In this document: one piece after another, positions 40,410 to 49,571 of the stretch
Numbering within the stretch: the first letter of the stretch is position 1
How the letters are laid out: each line of letters starts with the position of its first letter
From: Lachnospiraceae bacterium
GTDB lineage: Bacteria > Bacillota > Clostridia > Lachnospirales > Lachnospiraceae
Direction of reading: 5' to 3'
NCBI GenBank assembly: GCA_011959285.1
Contig: BLLW01000016.1
Coordinates: 1 to 62,431, forward strand
DNA length: 62,431 nucleotides
Notes under the pieces: model-generated
The model's database searches: none
Told to the model about the DNA's origin: nothing
Seen by the model: only the letters and a program-made list of their open reading frames with translations
Program-made: the position numbers and the translations under genes

Positions 40410-41312
40410 GTGGAAAAAGCATATAAGCTGGAGTTTACCAAGGGAAAGGATGGGGGGCTTTCTGTGAACTGCTGCGGTCTGTCAAGGACGGAACCGTTGC
40501 ACAGCTTTGGACCGGCGATCAAGCCTCATTATCTGATTCATTTTGTACTGAGCGGAAAAGGCAGATTTTCTATTGGGGGTAAGGAATATCCCTTGGAACA
40601 GGGATATGGGTTTCTGATACCGCCGGAAGAGCTTTCTTTTTATCAGGCAGATGAAAAGGACCCATGGACTTATATCTGGGTAGGATTTGAAGGGGCGCTT
40701 GCGGCGGATTTGGTCAGTTCTATGGGACTTTCTATCACAAACCCTGTTTTTCGGTCTGAAAAGGAAGAAGAATTGTATCAGGCAGTGAAGGATATGATGG
40801 AGCACAATACCTTCGGGGTGGCAAATGATTTAAGGAGGAACGGACAACTTCATTTATTTTTGTCGCTGATTGCGGAAGAGGGAACGATAGAGGAAACGAA
40901 AGGAACCGGCAGGGCGGATCATTATGTCATGCGGGCGGTGGAGTTTATTCAAAGTAATTATTGCAACCCCATCAAAGTGACAGATGTGGCGGACTATGTG
41001 TGTATTAACAGAAGTTACCTTTATACCCTTTTTCACAATGCTACAGGGATGTCGCCGCAGCAGTTTCTGACGGTTTTCCGCATCACAAAAGCAACGGAGC
41101 TTTTACAGCTGACTTCGCTTTCTGTAGAAAGTATTGCTTTATCCTGCGGATACACAGACCCCATTGTCTTTAGTAAATCATTCAGGCAGATAAAGAAGAT
41201 GTCGCCTTCTGCTTATCGCAAAGAAATGCAGAAAGGAGAAACGAGAAGAAATAAGGAATACTTAAAGCAGGTGGAGGATTTTATCAGTCAGATAAATCAG
41301 CTAAATGGTTAA
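40410..41312 (+). CDS. AraC-family regulator of the galactose genes
   Basis: This 300-residue regulator starts at GTG after GGGGGAGGAAACA. It has an N-terminal cupin (HYLIHFVLSGKGRFSIGG, GYGFLIPPEELSFYQ) and a C-terminal double helix-turn-helix (VADYVCINRSYLYTLFHNA, SIALSCGYTDPIVFSKSF). It resembles the AraC-type sugar regulators of Lachnospiraceae. Position between the transporter and galK suggests galactose-responsive control of this cluster. Confidence 0.87.
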   Translation: MEKAYKLEFTKGKDGGLSVNCCGLSRTEPLHSFGPAIKPHYLIHFVLSGKGRFSIGGKEYPLEQGYGFLIPPEELSFYQADEKDPWTYIWVGFEGALAADLVSSMGLSITNPVFRSEKEEELYQAVKDMMEHNTFGVANDLRRNGQLHLFLSLIAEEGTIEETKGTGRADHYVMRAVEFIQSNYCNPIKVTDVADYVCINRSYLYTLFHNATGMSPQQFLTVFRITKATELLQLTSLSVESIALSCGYTDPIVFSKSFRQIKKMSPSAYRKEMQKGETRRNKEYLKQVEDFISQINQLNG

Positions 41313-41415
41313 CATTTTGACAAGTTTATACAACAATCTGATATGGCGGTCCAGAGGCTGTTTTTTTATAATAAAGAAAAAGGACGGGAATATCATTATG
41401 GAGGTAAATGGTCAG

Positions 41416-42579
41416 ATGAAAGAGATTGTATTAAAGAAGTTTGAAGAGGTATTTGGGGATGTACAGGGAGTCAAGGTGTTCTTTGCACCGGGGCGGGTGA
41501 ACCTGATAGGAGAACATACGGACTATAACGGTGGTCATGTGTTTCCCTGCGCGCTTACCATCGGGACTTATGCGGCGGCAAGGGTAAGGGAAGACGGCAT
41601 GCTCCGTTTTTACTCCATGAATTTTGAGTCCTTAGGGGTGATCGAGTCCAGTATTGAAGACCTTAAGCCGAATGCGGAGGCTGGCTGGACCAACTATCCC
41701 AAAGGGGTTATGTGGGCATTTGGAGAGAAAGGATTTCCGGTTCCCAAGGGAATGGATATCCTGCTGAATGGAAATATTCCCAATGGCTCGGGGCTGTCTT
41801 CGTCCGCATCGGTGGAAGTGGTGACGGGAGCGATTTTAAGGGACTTCTTTGGGTTTGATGTGAGTAATCAGGATCTGGCGCTCATCGGGCAGTATTCCGA
41901 GAATAAGTTTAACGGCGTCAACTGCGGTATCATGGACCAGTTTGCCATTGCCATGGGGAAAAAGGATCATGCCATCTTTTTGGACACAGCGGACTTGTCT
42001 TACACCTATGCCCCTGTGAAGCTGGAAGGCGCCAAAATCGTTATTGCCTGCAGTAACAAGAAAAGAGGGCTGGGAGATTCTAAATACAATGAGAGAAGGT
42101 CGGAGTGCGAGACGGCGCTTGGCGAGCTCCAAAAGGTAGTGGATATTAAGAGTCTGGGCGAGTTGACGGAAGAGGGATTTGAAGAATATAAAGCTGCAAT
42201 CAAAGATGAAGTGCGGGTAAGAAGGGCAAAGCATGCAGTCTATGAAAACCAGAGAACGCTGAAGGCGGTTGCAGCGTTAAAGGAGAATGATATTGCTTTG
42301 TTCGGTCAGTTGATGAATGTTTCTCATGTTTCTTTGCGGGATGATTATGAGGTGACGGGAATTGAGCTGGATACGTTGGTGGAGGAAGCCTGGAAGGTAG
42401 AAGGCGTGATTGGTTCAAGGATGACCGGGGCTGGCTTTGGCGGCTGCACGGTCAGCATTGTAAAAGAAGATGCCATTGATTGCTTTGTAAAACAGGTAGG
42501 GGAAGCATATCAGGCGAAGATCGGTTATGGAGCAGATTTTTATGTAGTGGAAATCGGCGGCGGGCCGGCGGTTCTTTAA
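41416..42579 (+). CDS. galK: Galactokinase
   Basis: This enzyme phosphorylates galactose at C1 with ATP, the first Leloir step. It holds the GHMP kinase signature GRVNLIGEHTDYNGG, the ATP loop IPNGSGLSSSASVEV, the catalytic Asp/Arg region GVNCGIMDQFAIAMGK, and GSRMTGAGFGGCTVS near the end. I chose the ATG at 41416 (387 residues) because it has GGAGG 11 nt upstream and matches the usual family start; an ATG at 41398 is also possible. Next gene is galT, 37 bp downstream. Confidence 0.95.
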   Translation: MKEIVLKKFEEVFGDVQGVKVFFAPGRVNLIGEHTDYNGGHVFPCALTIGTYAAARVREDGMLRFYSMNFESLGVIESSIEDLKPNAEAGWTNYPKGVMWAFGEKGFPVPKGMDILLNGNIPNGSGLSSSASVEVVTGAILRDFFGFDVSNQDLALIGQYSENKFNGVNCGIMDQFAIAMGKKDHAIFLDTADLSYTYAPVKLEGAKIVIACSNKKRGLGDSKYNERRSECETALGELQKVVDIKSLGELTEEGFEEYKAAIKDEVRVRRAKHAVYENQRTLKAVAALKENDIALFGQLMNVSHVSLRDDYEVTGIELDTLVEEAWKVEGVIGSRMTGAGFGGCTVSIVKEDAIDCFVKQVGEAYQAKIGYGADFYVVEIGGGPAVL

Positions 42580-42616
42580 GCCCATCGGTGAAGATAGAAG
42601 AAAGAAGGTATATGTG

Positions 42617-44116
42617 ATGATCCAGGAAGAAATCAGAAAACTGACGGCTTATGGCATCCTGACCGGACTGGTGCCAGAGGAAGATGAAATTTATACCGTA
42701 AACAGTCTTCTCGCCTTATTCGGGGAAGATGCGATAGAGGACGCGGGGGAACCGGTGCAGGTCTGTGAGACAGACTTAGAGGGAATCCTGCAAAAAATGT
42801 TGGATTATGCCTATGAAGCAGGCATGATGGAAGAAAATACGGTGGCATACAGGGATTTAATGGATACAAAGATTATGAGCACCCTGCTTCCAAGACCAAG
42901 CGAGGTAATCCGCAGGTTTTATGAGCTTTATAGGGAAAGCCCGCAAAAGGCAACTGATGATTATTATAAGTTCAGCTGTGACTCAGATTATATCCGTAGG
43001 TACAGAATCAAAAAGGACATGAAATGGACGACGCCTACAGAATATGGCGATCTTGACATCACGATTAATCTGTCCAAGCCGGAAAAGGATCCCAAAGCCA
43101 TTGCAGCGGCAAAGACAGCCAAGGTTTCCGGGTATCCCAAATGCCTGCTCTGCAGGGAAAATGAAGGGTATGCAGGACGCCTGAATCATCCTGCCAGGCA
43201 GAATCACCGCATCATTCCTGTGACCATCCAGAAGGAACAGTGGGGATTTCAGTATTCTCCTTATGTTTATTACAATGAGCACTGTATTGTATTTAACGGA
43301 AAACATGTGCCCATGAAGATAGAACATAATACTTTCTGTAAACTGTTCGACTTTGTAAAGCAGTTCCCCCATTATTTTGTGGGTTCTAATGCGGATCTGC
43401 CGATTGTGGGCGGTTCTATTTTGAGTCATGATCATTTTCAGGGTGGGCATTATGAATTTGCCATGGCAAAAGCGCCTGTGGAGAAAACCTTCCATGTAGA
43501 AGCATTTGCGGATGTGGAAGCGGGAATCGTGAAATGGCCAATGTCGGTTATTCGGCTGACTGGTACAGATACGGACAGAATCATTGCATTGGCAGATGGG
43601 ATCTTGAACAAATGGAGAGCATATACGGATGAAGACGCTTTCATCTTTGCAAAGACGGATGGGGAGGCACACAATACCATCACTCCCATAGCCAGAAAGC
43701 GAAATGACAAGTATGAGCTTGACTTGGTGCTTCGGAATAATATTACCACTAAGGAGCATCCTCTTGGGGTCTATCATCCCCATGCTGAGCTTCATCATAT
43801 CAAGAAAGAAAACATCGGGCTGATCGAGGTGATGGGGCTTGCCGTTCTCCCTGCCAGATTGAAACAGGAAATGGAAGCGCTTAAGGAAGCAATTCTTGCA
43901 GGCAGAGATTTAAGAAGTGATGAAGTGCTTGCGAAACATGCAGACTGGGCGGAGAAATTTGCTGAAAAATATGATAGAATAGACAGGTCTAATATTGACG
44001 AGATTGTAGAAAAGGAAATTGGTCTTGTGTTCATGCAGGTGCTATCTGATGCCGGTGTTTTCAAAAGGACGGCGCAGGGGCAGGAAGCCTTTGAACGGTT
44101 TATAAGGACCTTATGA
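42617..44116 (+). CDS. galT: UDP-glucose-hexose-1-phosphate uridylyltransferase, type 2
   Basis: This enzyme of about 499 residues is the Firmicute type-2 GalT, which swaps UMP between UDP-glucose and galactose 1-phosphate. Evidence includes KCLLCRENEGYAGRLNHPA, the catalytic HDHFQGGHYEF region with its His-x-His, and the long helical C-terminus. Start is ATG after AGAAGGTATATGTG; a GTG lies directly before. It is followed 7 nt later by the MATE gene and shares the galactose operon. Confidence 0.93.
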   Translation: MIQEEIRKLTAYGILTGLVPEEDEIYTVNSLLALFGEDAIEDAGEPVQVCETDLEGILQKMLDYAYEAGMMEENTVAYRDLMDTKIMSTLLPRPSEVIRRFYELYRESPQKATDDYYKFSCDSDYIRRYRIKKDMKWTTPTEYGDLDITINLSKPEKDPKAIAAAKTAKVSGYPKCLLCRENEGYAGRLNHPARQNHRIIPVTIQKEQWGFQYSPYVYYNEHCIVFNGKHVPMKIEHNTFCKLFDFVKQFPHYFVGSNADLPIVGGSILSHDHFQGGHYEFAMAKAPVEKTFHVEAFADVEAGIVKWPMSVIRLTGTDTDRIIALADGILNKWRAYTDEDAFIFAKTDGEAHNTITPIARKRNDKYELDLVLRNNITTKEHPLGVYHPHAELHHIKKENIGLIEVMGLAVLPARLKQEMEALKEAILAGRDLRSDEVLAKHADWAEKFAEKYDRIDRSNIDEIVEKEIGLVFMQVLSDAGVFKRTAQGQEAFERFIRTL

Positions 44117-44123
44117 TGTTGTT

Positions 44124-45458
44124 ATGAAAAAGGATTTAACACAGGGAAATGTAACTGGGACCATGCTTTTATTTGCTGGTCCCATGATTTTGGGAAATTT
44201 GCTTCAGCAGTGTTATAATATAGCAGACACATTAATCGTCGGCAGATGCTTAGGGGCTTCGGCGCTGGCAGCGGTGGGAAGCGCCTATACGCTTATGACT
44301 TTTCTGACTTCCATTATTATTGGGTTATGTATGGGGAGCGGAGCGGTTATTTCTATTTATTATGGGAAAAGGGAGATGGAGAAGATGAAAAAGAGTGTCT
44401 TTGCCTCCTTTTTCTTTATTTCTTTCGTTACAATTTTGCTGACTGTGTTGGTCTTTGCTGCCATTCATCCGATTCTTCACGTTCTGCAGGTGCCCGAAAA
44501 TATTTATGGGTTGATGTATGAATATGTTTGGGTTGTTTTTTTTGGCATTGTTTTTGTCTTCTTTTATAATTATTTTGCATTTCTTCTTCGAGCGCTTGGA
44601 AATTCAATGATTCCTTTGTGTTTTTTGGGTGTGGCGGCAGTCCTCAATATTTTTCTTGATATTTTATTCGTGGTTAACTTTCATATGGGAGTTGGTGGAG
44701 CTGCGTTTGCGACGGTGTTGTCACAGGCGGTATCGGGAGTGGGGATCGGTATTTACACGTGGGTAAAAGAACCGGAGCTGCACCCTCAAAAAGGAGCGCT
44801 CTTTCCGGATAAGAAGACAGTTTCGGAGGTAGTCCATAATTCTGTTGCTGCATGCGTACAGCAATCGGTAATGAATTTTGGAATATTGATGATACAGGGG
44901 CTTGTGAACAGCTTTGGAACGGTAGTGATGGCAGCATTTGCAGCGGCAGTGAAGATTGATTCTTTTGCCTATATGCCTGCCCAGGAGTTTGGAAATGCAT
45001 TTTCCCTGTTTATTTCCCAGAACTACGGGGCAGGAGCAAAAGTGCGCGTAAGGGATGGAATGAAAAAGGCAGCAGTCGTCTCGATGGGCTTTTGCAGCGT
45101 TATCTCTGTGGGCATTTTTGTGCTGGCGCCCAGACTGATGGGGATCTTTATTCAGGCAGGGGAAGTGCAGATTATTCAGGCGGGGGTAGAATATCTGCGC
45201 ATAGAAGGGGTATTTTACTGCGGAATAGGACTATTGTTCTTGTTATATGGATTTTATAGAGGGGTGGGAAAATCGGAGATGTCTTTGGTACTTACAGTCC
45301 TGTCTCTTGGAACTAGAGTACTGCTTGCCTATCTGCTGGCGCCTTTGCCGCAGATCGGCGTTTTAGGAATCTGGTGGGCGATACCAATCGGCTGGTTTAT
45401 TGCGGATACAGCGGGAATCCTGTGTTTAAAAAGGGTAAAAGAGATAAATACTTTATAA
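44124..45458 (+). CDS. MATE-family efflux transporter
   Basis: This 444-residue, twelve-helix Na+/H+-coupled multidrug exporter has two MatE repeats. It begins LTQGNVTGTMLLFAGPMIL with the QQCYNIADTLIVGRCLGASALAAVG segment typical of the group (shown in parts), and has YMPAQEFGNAFSLFISQNYG in the second half. It follows galT by 7 nt, so it is co-transcribed, though its role in galactose metabolism is not evident. Substrate unknown. Confidence 0.9.
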   Translation: MKKDLTQGNVTGTMLLFAGPMILGNLLQQCYNIADTLIVGRCLGASALAAVGSAYTLMTFLTSIIIGLCMGSGAVISIYYGKREMEKMKKSVFASFFFISFVTILLTVLVFAAIHPILHVLQVPENIYGLMYEYVWVVFFGIVFVFFYNYFAFLLRALGNSMIPLCFLGVAAVLNIFLDILFVVNFHMGVGGAAFATVLSQAVSGVGIGIYTWVKEPELHPQKGALFPDKKTVSEVVHNSVAACVQQSVMNFGILMIQGLVNSFGTVVMAAFAAAVKIDSFAYMPAQEFGNAFSLFISQNYGAGAKVRVRDGMKKAAVVSMGFCSVISVGIFVLAPRLMGIFIQAGEVQIIQAGVEYLRIEGVFYCGIGLLFLLYGFYRGVGKSEMSLVLTVLSLGTRVLLAYLLAPLPQIGVLGIWWAIPIGWFIADTAGILCLKRVKEINTL

Positions 45459-45554
45459 AAGATTGTCATAATTTGTTGAATTAACTTCTTTTCTGTGCTA
45501 AATTCACTAGTAACGGAATTTCCAAAAAATGGAAAAACAGATGCGGGTGAATTT

Positions 45555-46889
45555 ATGATGATAAGAAAATATTTGGAACAAAATGTATATGAAGCATTAC
45601 AAGAGCGGCTGCACTTCCTGTTTCAGGAGTTTGAGAATATTTACGTCTCTTTTTCCGGGGGAAAAGACAGCGGTCTTTTGTTGAATATGGTTCTTGATTT
45701 TCAGAAGAAATATTATCCCCAAAGGAAAATTGGCGTCTTCCATCAGGATTTTGAGGCACAGTATACGGTAACGACAGAATATGTGGAGAGAACCTTTGAA
45801 AGGATCAAAGCGGAAGTGGAACCGTACTGGGTGTGCCTTCCGATGGCGACGCGCACAGCCCTAAGCAGTTATGAGATGTACTGGTATCCATGGGACGACA
45901 CCAAAAAAGAACTCTGGGTCAGGAAGATGCCGGATAAGGAATATGTAATCAATATGGAGAATAATCCGATTACGACCTATAGGTACCGCATGCATCAGGA
46001 AGATTTGGCAAGACAATTTGGGCGCTGGTACAGAAAGTCCCATGAGAATAAAAAAACCGTCTGCCTGCTTGGAATGCGGGCGGATGAATCCCTGCAGCGG
46101 TATTACGGTTTCCTGCATAAGAAATATGGGTATGAAGGCGAATGCTGGATTACGAAACAATTTAAAGATGTCTGGTGCGCTTCGCCTCTTTATGACTGGT
46201 CTTCAAAAGATGTCTGGCATGCAAATTATCTTTTCCAATACGATTACAATGAATTATACGATCTTTATCATATGGCAGGATTGAAGATTTCTCAGATGCG
46301 GGTAGCGTCGCCTTTTAATGATTATTCAAAAGATGCCTTGAATCTGTACCGGATCATCGATCCGGAAATATGGGTTAAGCTGGTAGGCAGGGTGCAAGGG
46401 GCAAATTTTACGAATATTTATGGCAGGACAAAGGCAATGGGATATCGCAGCATCACACTGCCTGAAGGACACACATGGAAGTCCTATACCTTATTTTTGC
46501 TTGATACGCTGCCGGCAAGGCTGCGCAACAATTATGTAAAAAAGTTTAAGACGTCAATAGAATTTTGGCATACCACAGGAGGTGGGTTGGACGAAGAGAC
46601 AATTCATGAATTAGAAAACCATGGGTATCAGATTCGGCGCAACGGTGTTTCAAACTATACTTTGAGCAAAAAGACGCGGGTTGTTTTCCTAGGGAGAATC
46701 CCTGATGACACGGACGACATTAAAACCACAAGAGATATTCCAAGTTGGAAGCGTATGTGTTTCTGTATTTTAAAAAATGACCATTTATGCAAGTTCATGG
46801 GCTTTGGCATGAGCAGGCAGCAGCAGAAGAAAGTTGACCTTATCAGATTGAAATACAAAAGCTTAGAGGAGGTAGAATATGGAGTATAA
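45555..46889 (+). CDS. IbrA-like PAPS-reductase-fold protein (DUF3440)
   Basis: This 444-residue protein has an N-terminal adenine nucleotide alpha-hydrolase fold with the PP-loop YVSFSGGKDSGLLLNM (about 30-45), MRADESLQRYYGFLH, a middle block CASPLYDWSSKDVWHANYL and a DUF3440-type C-terminal part (IDPEIWVKLVGRVQGANF, SWKRMCFCILKND). The family (IbrA) is annotated as a phosphoadenosine phosphosulfate reductase-like regulator. The same fold occurs in DndC/SspD-type DNA sulfur modification. The start was set at ATG after a weak GGGTGAATT site. It overlaps the IbrB-like gene by 11 nt. Confidence 0.85.
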   Translation: MMIRKYLEQNVYEALQERLHFLFQEFENIYVSFSGGKDSGLLLNMVLDFQKKYYPQRKIGVFHQDFEAQYTVTTEYVERTFERIKAEVEPYWVCLPMATRTALSSYEMYWYPWDDTKKELWVRKMPDKEYVINMENNPITTYRYRMHQEDLARQFGRWYRKSHENKKTVCLLGMRADESLQRYYGFLHKKYGYEGECWITKQFKDVWCASPLYDWSSKDVWHANYLFQYDYNELYDLYHMAGLKISQMRVASPFNDYSKDALNLYRIIDPEIWVKLVGRVQGANFTNIYGRTKAMGYRSITLPEGHTWKSYTLFLLDTLPARLRNNYVKKFKTSIEFWHTTGGGLDEETIHELENHGYQIRRNGVSNYTLSKKTRVVFLGRIPDDTDDIKTTRDIPSWKRMCFCILKNDHLCKFMGFGMSRQQQKKVDLIRLKYKSLEEVEYGV

Positions 46890-47409
46890 AAGTCCTGCTT
46901 ACGATGTGATTGCTGTTCCTATTGAAAAGATTAAACCTAATACCTACAATCCTAATGCAGTGGCGCCGCCGGAGATGAAGCTTCTTTATGAAAGTATTAA
47001 AGAAGATGGATATACAATGCCGATTGTTTGTTATTACAATCATGAGAAGGATCTTTATGTGATTGTTGACGGTTTTCACCGCTATAGAATCATGATGGAG
47101 CACCGGGATATCTATGAGAGAGAGAAAGGGCTTCTTCCGGTTTCGGTCATCAAAAAATCAATCGATAAGAGGATGGCAAGCACTGTGCGGCATAATCGGG
47201 CAAGAGGAAGTCACAACGTAGATCTCATGAGTAACATTGTGAAAGAATTAAACGAGCTGGGACGCTCTGACGCATGGATATGCAAGCATCTTGGTATGGA
47301 CAGGGATGAAGTGCTGCGATTGAAGCAGATTACAGGGCTGACTGCCTTATTTAAGGATGTGAAATTCGGTCAGGCATGGCGTCCGGAAAAGGAAGAAGAG
47401 TTATGTTAA
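46879..47409 (+). CDS. IbrB-like ParB/Srx-fold protein
   Basis: This 176-residue protein has a ParB N-terminal fold: [17 protein letters not shown], then [16 protein letters not shown], with conserved [19 protein letters not shown] and a helix-turn-helix-like end ([21 protein letters not shown]). It pairs with the IbrA-like protein and its start overlaps that gene. ParB-fold proteins of this type can bind or hydrolyse nucleotides and can bind DNA. IbrA-IbrB pairs are known but their chemistry is not defined. The next gene, nfo, starts inside its last codons. Confidence 0.85.
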   Translation: MEYKSPAYDVIAVPIEKIKPNTYNPNAVAPPEMKLLYESIKEDGYTMPIVCYYNHEKDLYVIVDGFHRYRIMMEHRDIYEREKGLLPVSVIKKSIDKRMASTVRHNRARGSHNVDLMSNIVKELNELGRSDAWICKHLGMDRDEVLRLKQITGLTALFKDVKFGQAWRPEKEEELC

Positions 47410-48242
47410 CCATAGGAACCCATATGTCCATAGCCGGCGGCATTGCAAAAGCAGCAGAAAACGTGGTGTCCATGAAGGCAAATACCATGCAGATATTCAG
47501 CCGGAATCCAAGGGGATCTGGTTATAAGACATATAGCCGGCAGGAAACGGACGCCTTTTTGAAAATAAGAAGCGCTAATCAGTTTGGTCCCCTGCTGGCG
47601 CATGCCCCTTACACTATGAATCTTGCCAGCGAAAAAGAAGAAGTCTATACATTTGCCTGTATGGTGATCAGAGAAGATATTGCCAGAATGGACGCGCTTG
47701 GAATGGAAATGCTCGTATTTCATCCGGGAAGCCATACCGGCATCGGCACAGAGAAGGGCATCGAGAATATCATTGCAGGTCTTAATCAGGCGATTACGGG
47801 ACAGGAGCAAATCACCGTGCTTTTGGAAACAATGTCTGGAAAAGGAACGGAAATAGGAGCAAGTTTCGAGGAACTAAAGGCAATCAGGGACGGGGTAAAA
47901 CATCCGGAGAGAATCGGAATCTGTCTGGACACCTGTCATGTGTTTGCGGCGGGGTATGATATTGTTCACGATCTGGACGGCGTCCTTGAAGAATTTGACC
48001 GCGTACTGGGACTGGAACTGTTACGCGCGATTCATTTTAACGACAGTATGATGCCTTTTGCTTCCCATAAAGATCGTCATGCCACGATTGGAGACGGCAT
48101 GATCGGTTCTGATGCGCTTATCAGAATCATACAGCACCCGATGCTTAAAGAACTGCCGTTTTATCTTGAGACGCCCTTGGATGATGTGGGGCACAAACAG
48201 GAGATTCAAAACATACGGGAAAAAATAGGGGAAATAAGATAA
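47403..48242 (+). CDS. nfo: Endonuclease IV (deoxyribonuclease IV)
   Basis: This 279-residue AP endonuclease of base-excision repair cuts 5' to abasic sites. All zinc motifs are seen: [73 protein letters not shown] (in parts) and FYLETPLDD. Start ATG overlaps the ibrB-like stop codon (ATGTTAA) and has GGAAGAAGAG upstream. Its place after the IbrA/IbrB pair makes it part of a DNA-processing operon. Confidence 0.96.
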   Translation: MLTIGTHMSIAGGIAKAAENVVSMKANTMQIFSRNPRGSGYKTYSRQETDAFLKIRSANQFGPLLAHAPYTMNLASEKEEVYTFACMVIREDIARMDALGMEMLVFHPGSHTGIGTEKGIENIIAGLNQAITGQEQITVLLETMSGKGTEIGASFEELKAIRDGVKHPERIGICLDTCHVFAAGYDIVHDLDGVLEEFDRVLGLELLRAIHFNDSMMPFASHKDRHATIGDGMIGSDALIRIIQHPMLKELPFYLETPLDDVGHKQEIQNIREKIGEIR

Positions 48243-48243
48243 C

Positions 48244-49101
48244 ATGGTTAAGATTAAGAAAGATTATTTTTCTATAGGCCAGATCTGTGATTCAGGTCAG
48301 TGCTTCCGGCTTGAAAAGCTTGTAGAAAAAGAAGTCGGGGGAGAAGAGAAGGAAAGATATGCGTTGACGGCGCTTGGAAAATATCTGGAGATAGAGCAGG
48401 CAGCGGATGAAATTTCTTTTTTTTGTACGCAGGAAGAATTTGATCAGATTTGGAAAAATTATTTTGATCTGGAGGAAGACTATTGCAAGATCATAAGGCT
48501 TATAGATAAAGAAGACAGCTATCTTGTAGAAGCAGCCGCTTACGGAAGTGGAATCAGGATACTTAGGCAGGACTTATGGGAAATGATCATTTCTTTTATT
48601 GTTTCCCAGCAGAACAATATCAAACGCATTCGAAAATGCATCCACCTTCTTTGCAGCAGGTACGGCGAAGAAAAACAGACATTATCGGGCATTCGATATT
48701 ATGATTTCCCAAGACCGGACGCGCTTGCACAAGCTCCGCTGAAAGAACTGTATGACTGTAATCTGGGCTATCGCAGCCGTTATATTCACAATGCTGCTGC
48801 AAGTATCTGTGCAGGAGAGGTAAATCTTGAAGCGTTAAAAACAATGGATTATGAAAAGGCAAAAGAAGAACTCTTAAAGCTGTGCGGGGTGGGGGTTAAG
48901 GTGGCGGAGTGCATTTGTCTGTTTGGGCTTCATAAGACAGAGGCGTTCCCGATAGATACCCATATCAATAGAGTGCTTTGCCGGCAGTATCCTGATGGAT
49001 TCCCTTTTGAAAAATACAGAGGATACGAAGGAACTCTGCAGCAATACATATTTTACTATGATTTGATGCAAAAATATAAGAAAGAGGAGAATGAAAGATG
49101 A
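48244..49101 (+). CDS. 8-oxoguanine DNA glycosylase (OGG1/AlkA type)
   Basis: This 285-residue HhH-GPD DNA glycosylase/lyase has an OGG N-terminal domain (IGQICDSGQCFRLEK with the family GQCFRW-like segment) and the helix-hairpin-helix LCGVGVKVAECICLFGL. The catalytic Lys is in VGVKVAEC and the Asp in FPIDTHINRVL. It removes oxidised guanine and leaves an abasic site for the endonuclease IV encoded 1 nt upstream. Overlap with the next gene is ATGA. Confidence 0.92.
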   Translation: MVKIKKDYFSIGQICDSGQCFRLEKLVEKEVGGEEKERYALTALGKYLEIEQAADEISFFCTQEEFDQIWKNYFDLEEDYCKIIRLIDKEDSYLVEAAAYGSGIRILRQDLWEMIISFIVSQQNNIKRIRKCIHLLCSRYGEEKQTLSGIRYYDFPRPDALAQAPLKELYDCNLGYRSRYIHNAAASICAGEVNLEALKTMDYEKAKEELLKLCGVGVKVAECICLFGLHKTEAFPIDTHINRVLCRQYPDGFPFEKYRGYEGTLQQYIFYYDLMQKYKKEENER

Positions 49102-49451
49102 AACCATTGGTACTTGTTTATAGGAAATGCAGCACTTGCCAGAAGGCATTAAAATGGCTGGAGGAAAATCATATCGCATATGAGGAAAGACCAATCAAGG
49201 AGGAAAATCCTACAGAAGAGGAATTAAAGGAATGGTACAAAAGAAGCGGTCTGCCCTTAAAGCGTTTTTTCAACACCAGCGGAAATTTATACAAAGAACT
49301 AAAGCTTAAGGACAGGCTGGCAGATATGACGGAAGAAGAACAGCTCCGCCTGCTTGCAACAGACGGCATGCTGGTGAAACGTCCGCTTCTGGTAACGCAG
49401 GATTATATTTGCCCCGGCTTTAAAGAGGAACAGTGGAAGGAACATATTTGA
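49098..49451 (+). CDS. ArsC/Spx-family thioredoxin-fold protein
   Basis: This 117-residue protein of the arsenate reductase/Spx family carries the CXXC motif at VYRKCSTCQKALKWLEEN (about 11-14). It continues HIAYEERPIKEENPT and the LPLKRFFNTSGNLYKEL segment usual in YffB/MgsR-like members. Both cysteines are present, so it could reduce a substrate or sense oxidants. It is the last gene of the coupled repair operon, overlapping the glycosylase by 4 nt. Confidence 0.85.
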   Translation: MKPLVLVYRKCSTCQKALKWLEENHIAYEERPIKEENPTEEELKEWYKRSGLPLKRFFNTSGNLYKELKLKDRLADMTEEEQLRLLATDGMLVKRPLLVTQDYICPGFKEEQWKEHI

Positions 49452-49571
49452 CTTATGAAATTTAAGTCATTATAATGGTATGATAAAAGGGGCGCTACAG
49501 GAAGAAAGGTCGTTTTGCATATGTAAGAGCGCTGGGGAATGGTGCAAATAGTCTGGAAAGAAGGAATGAAA

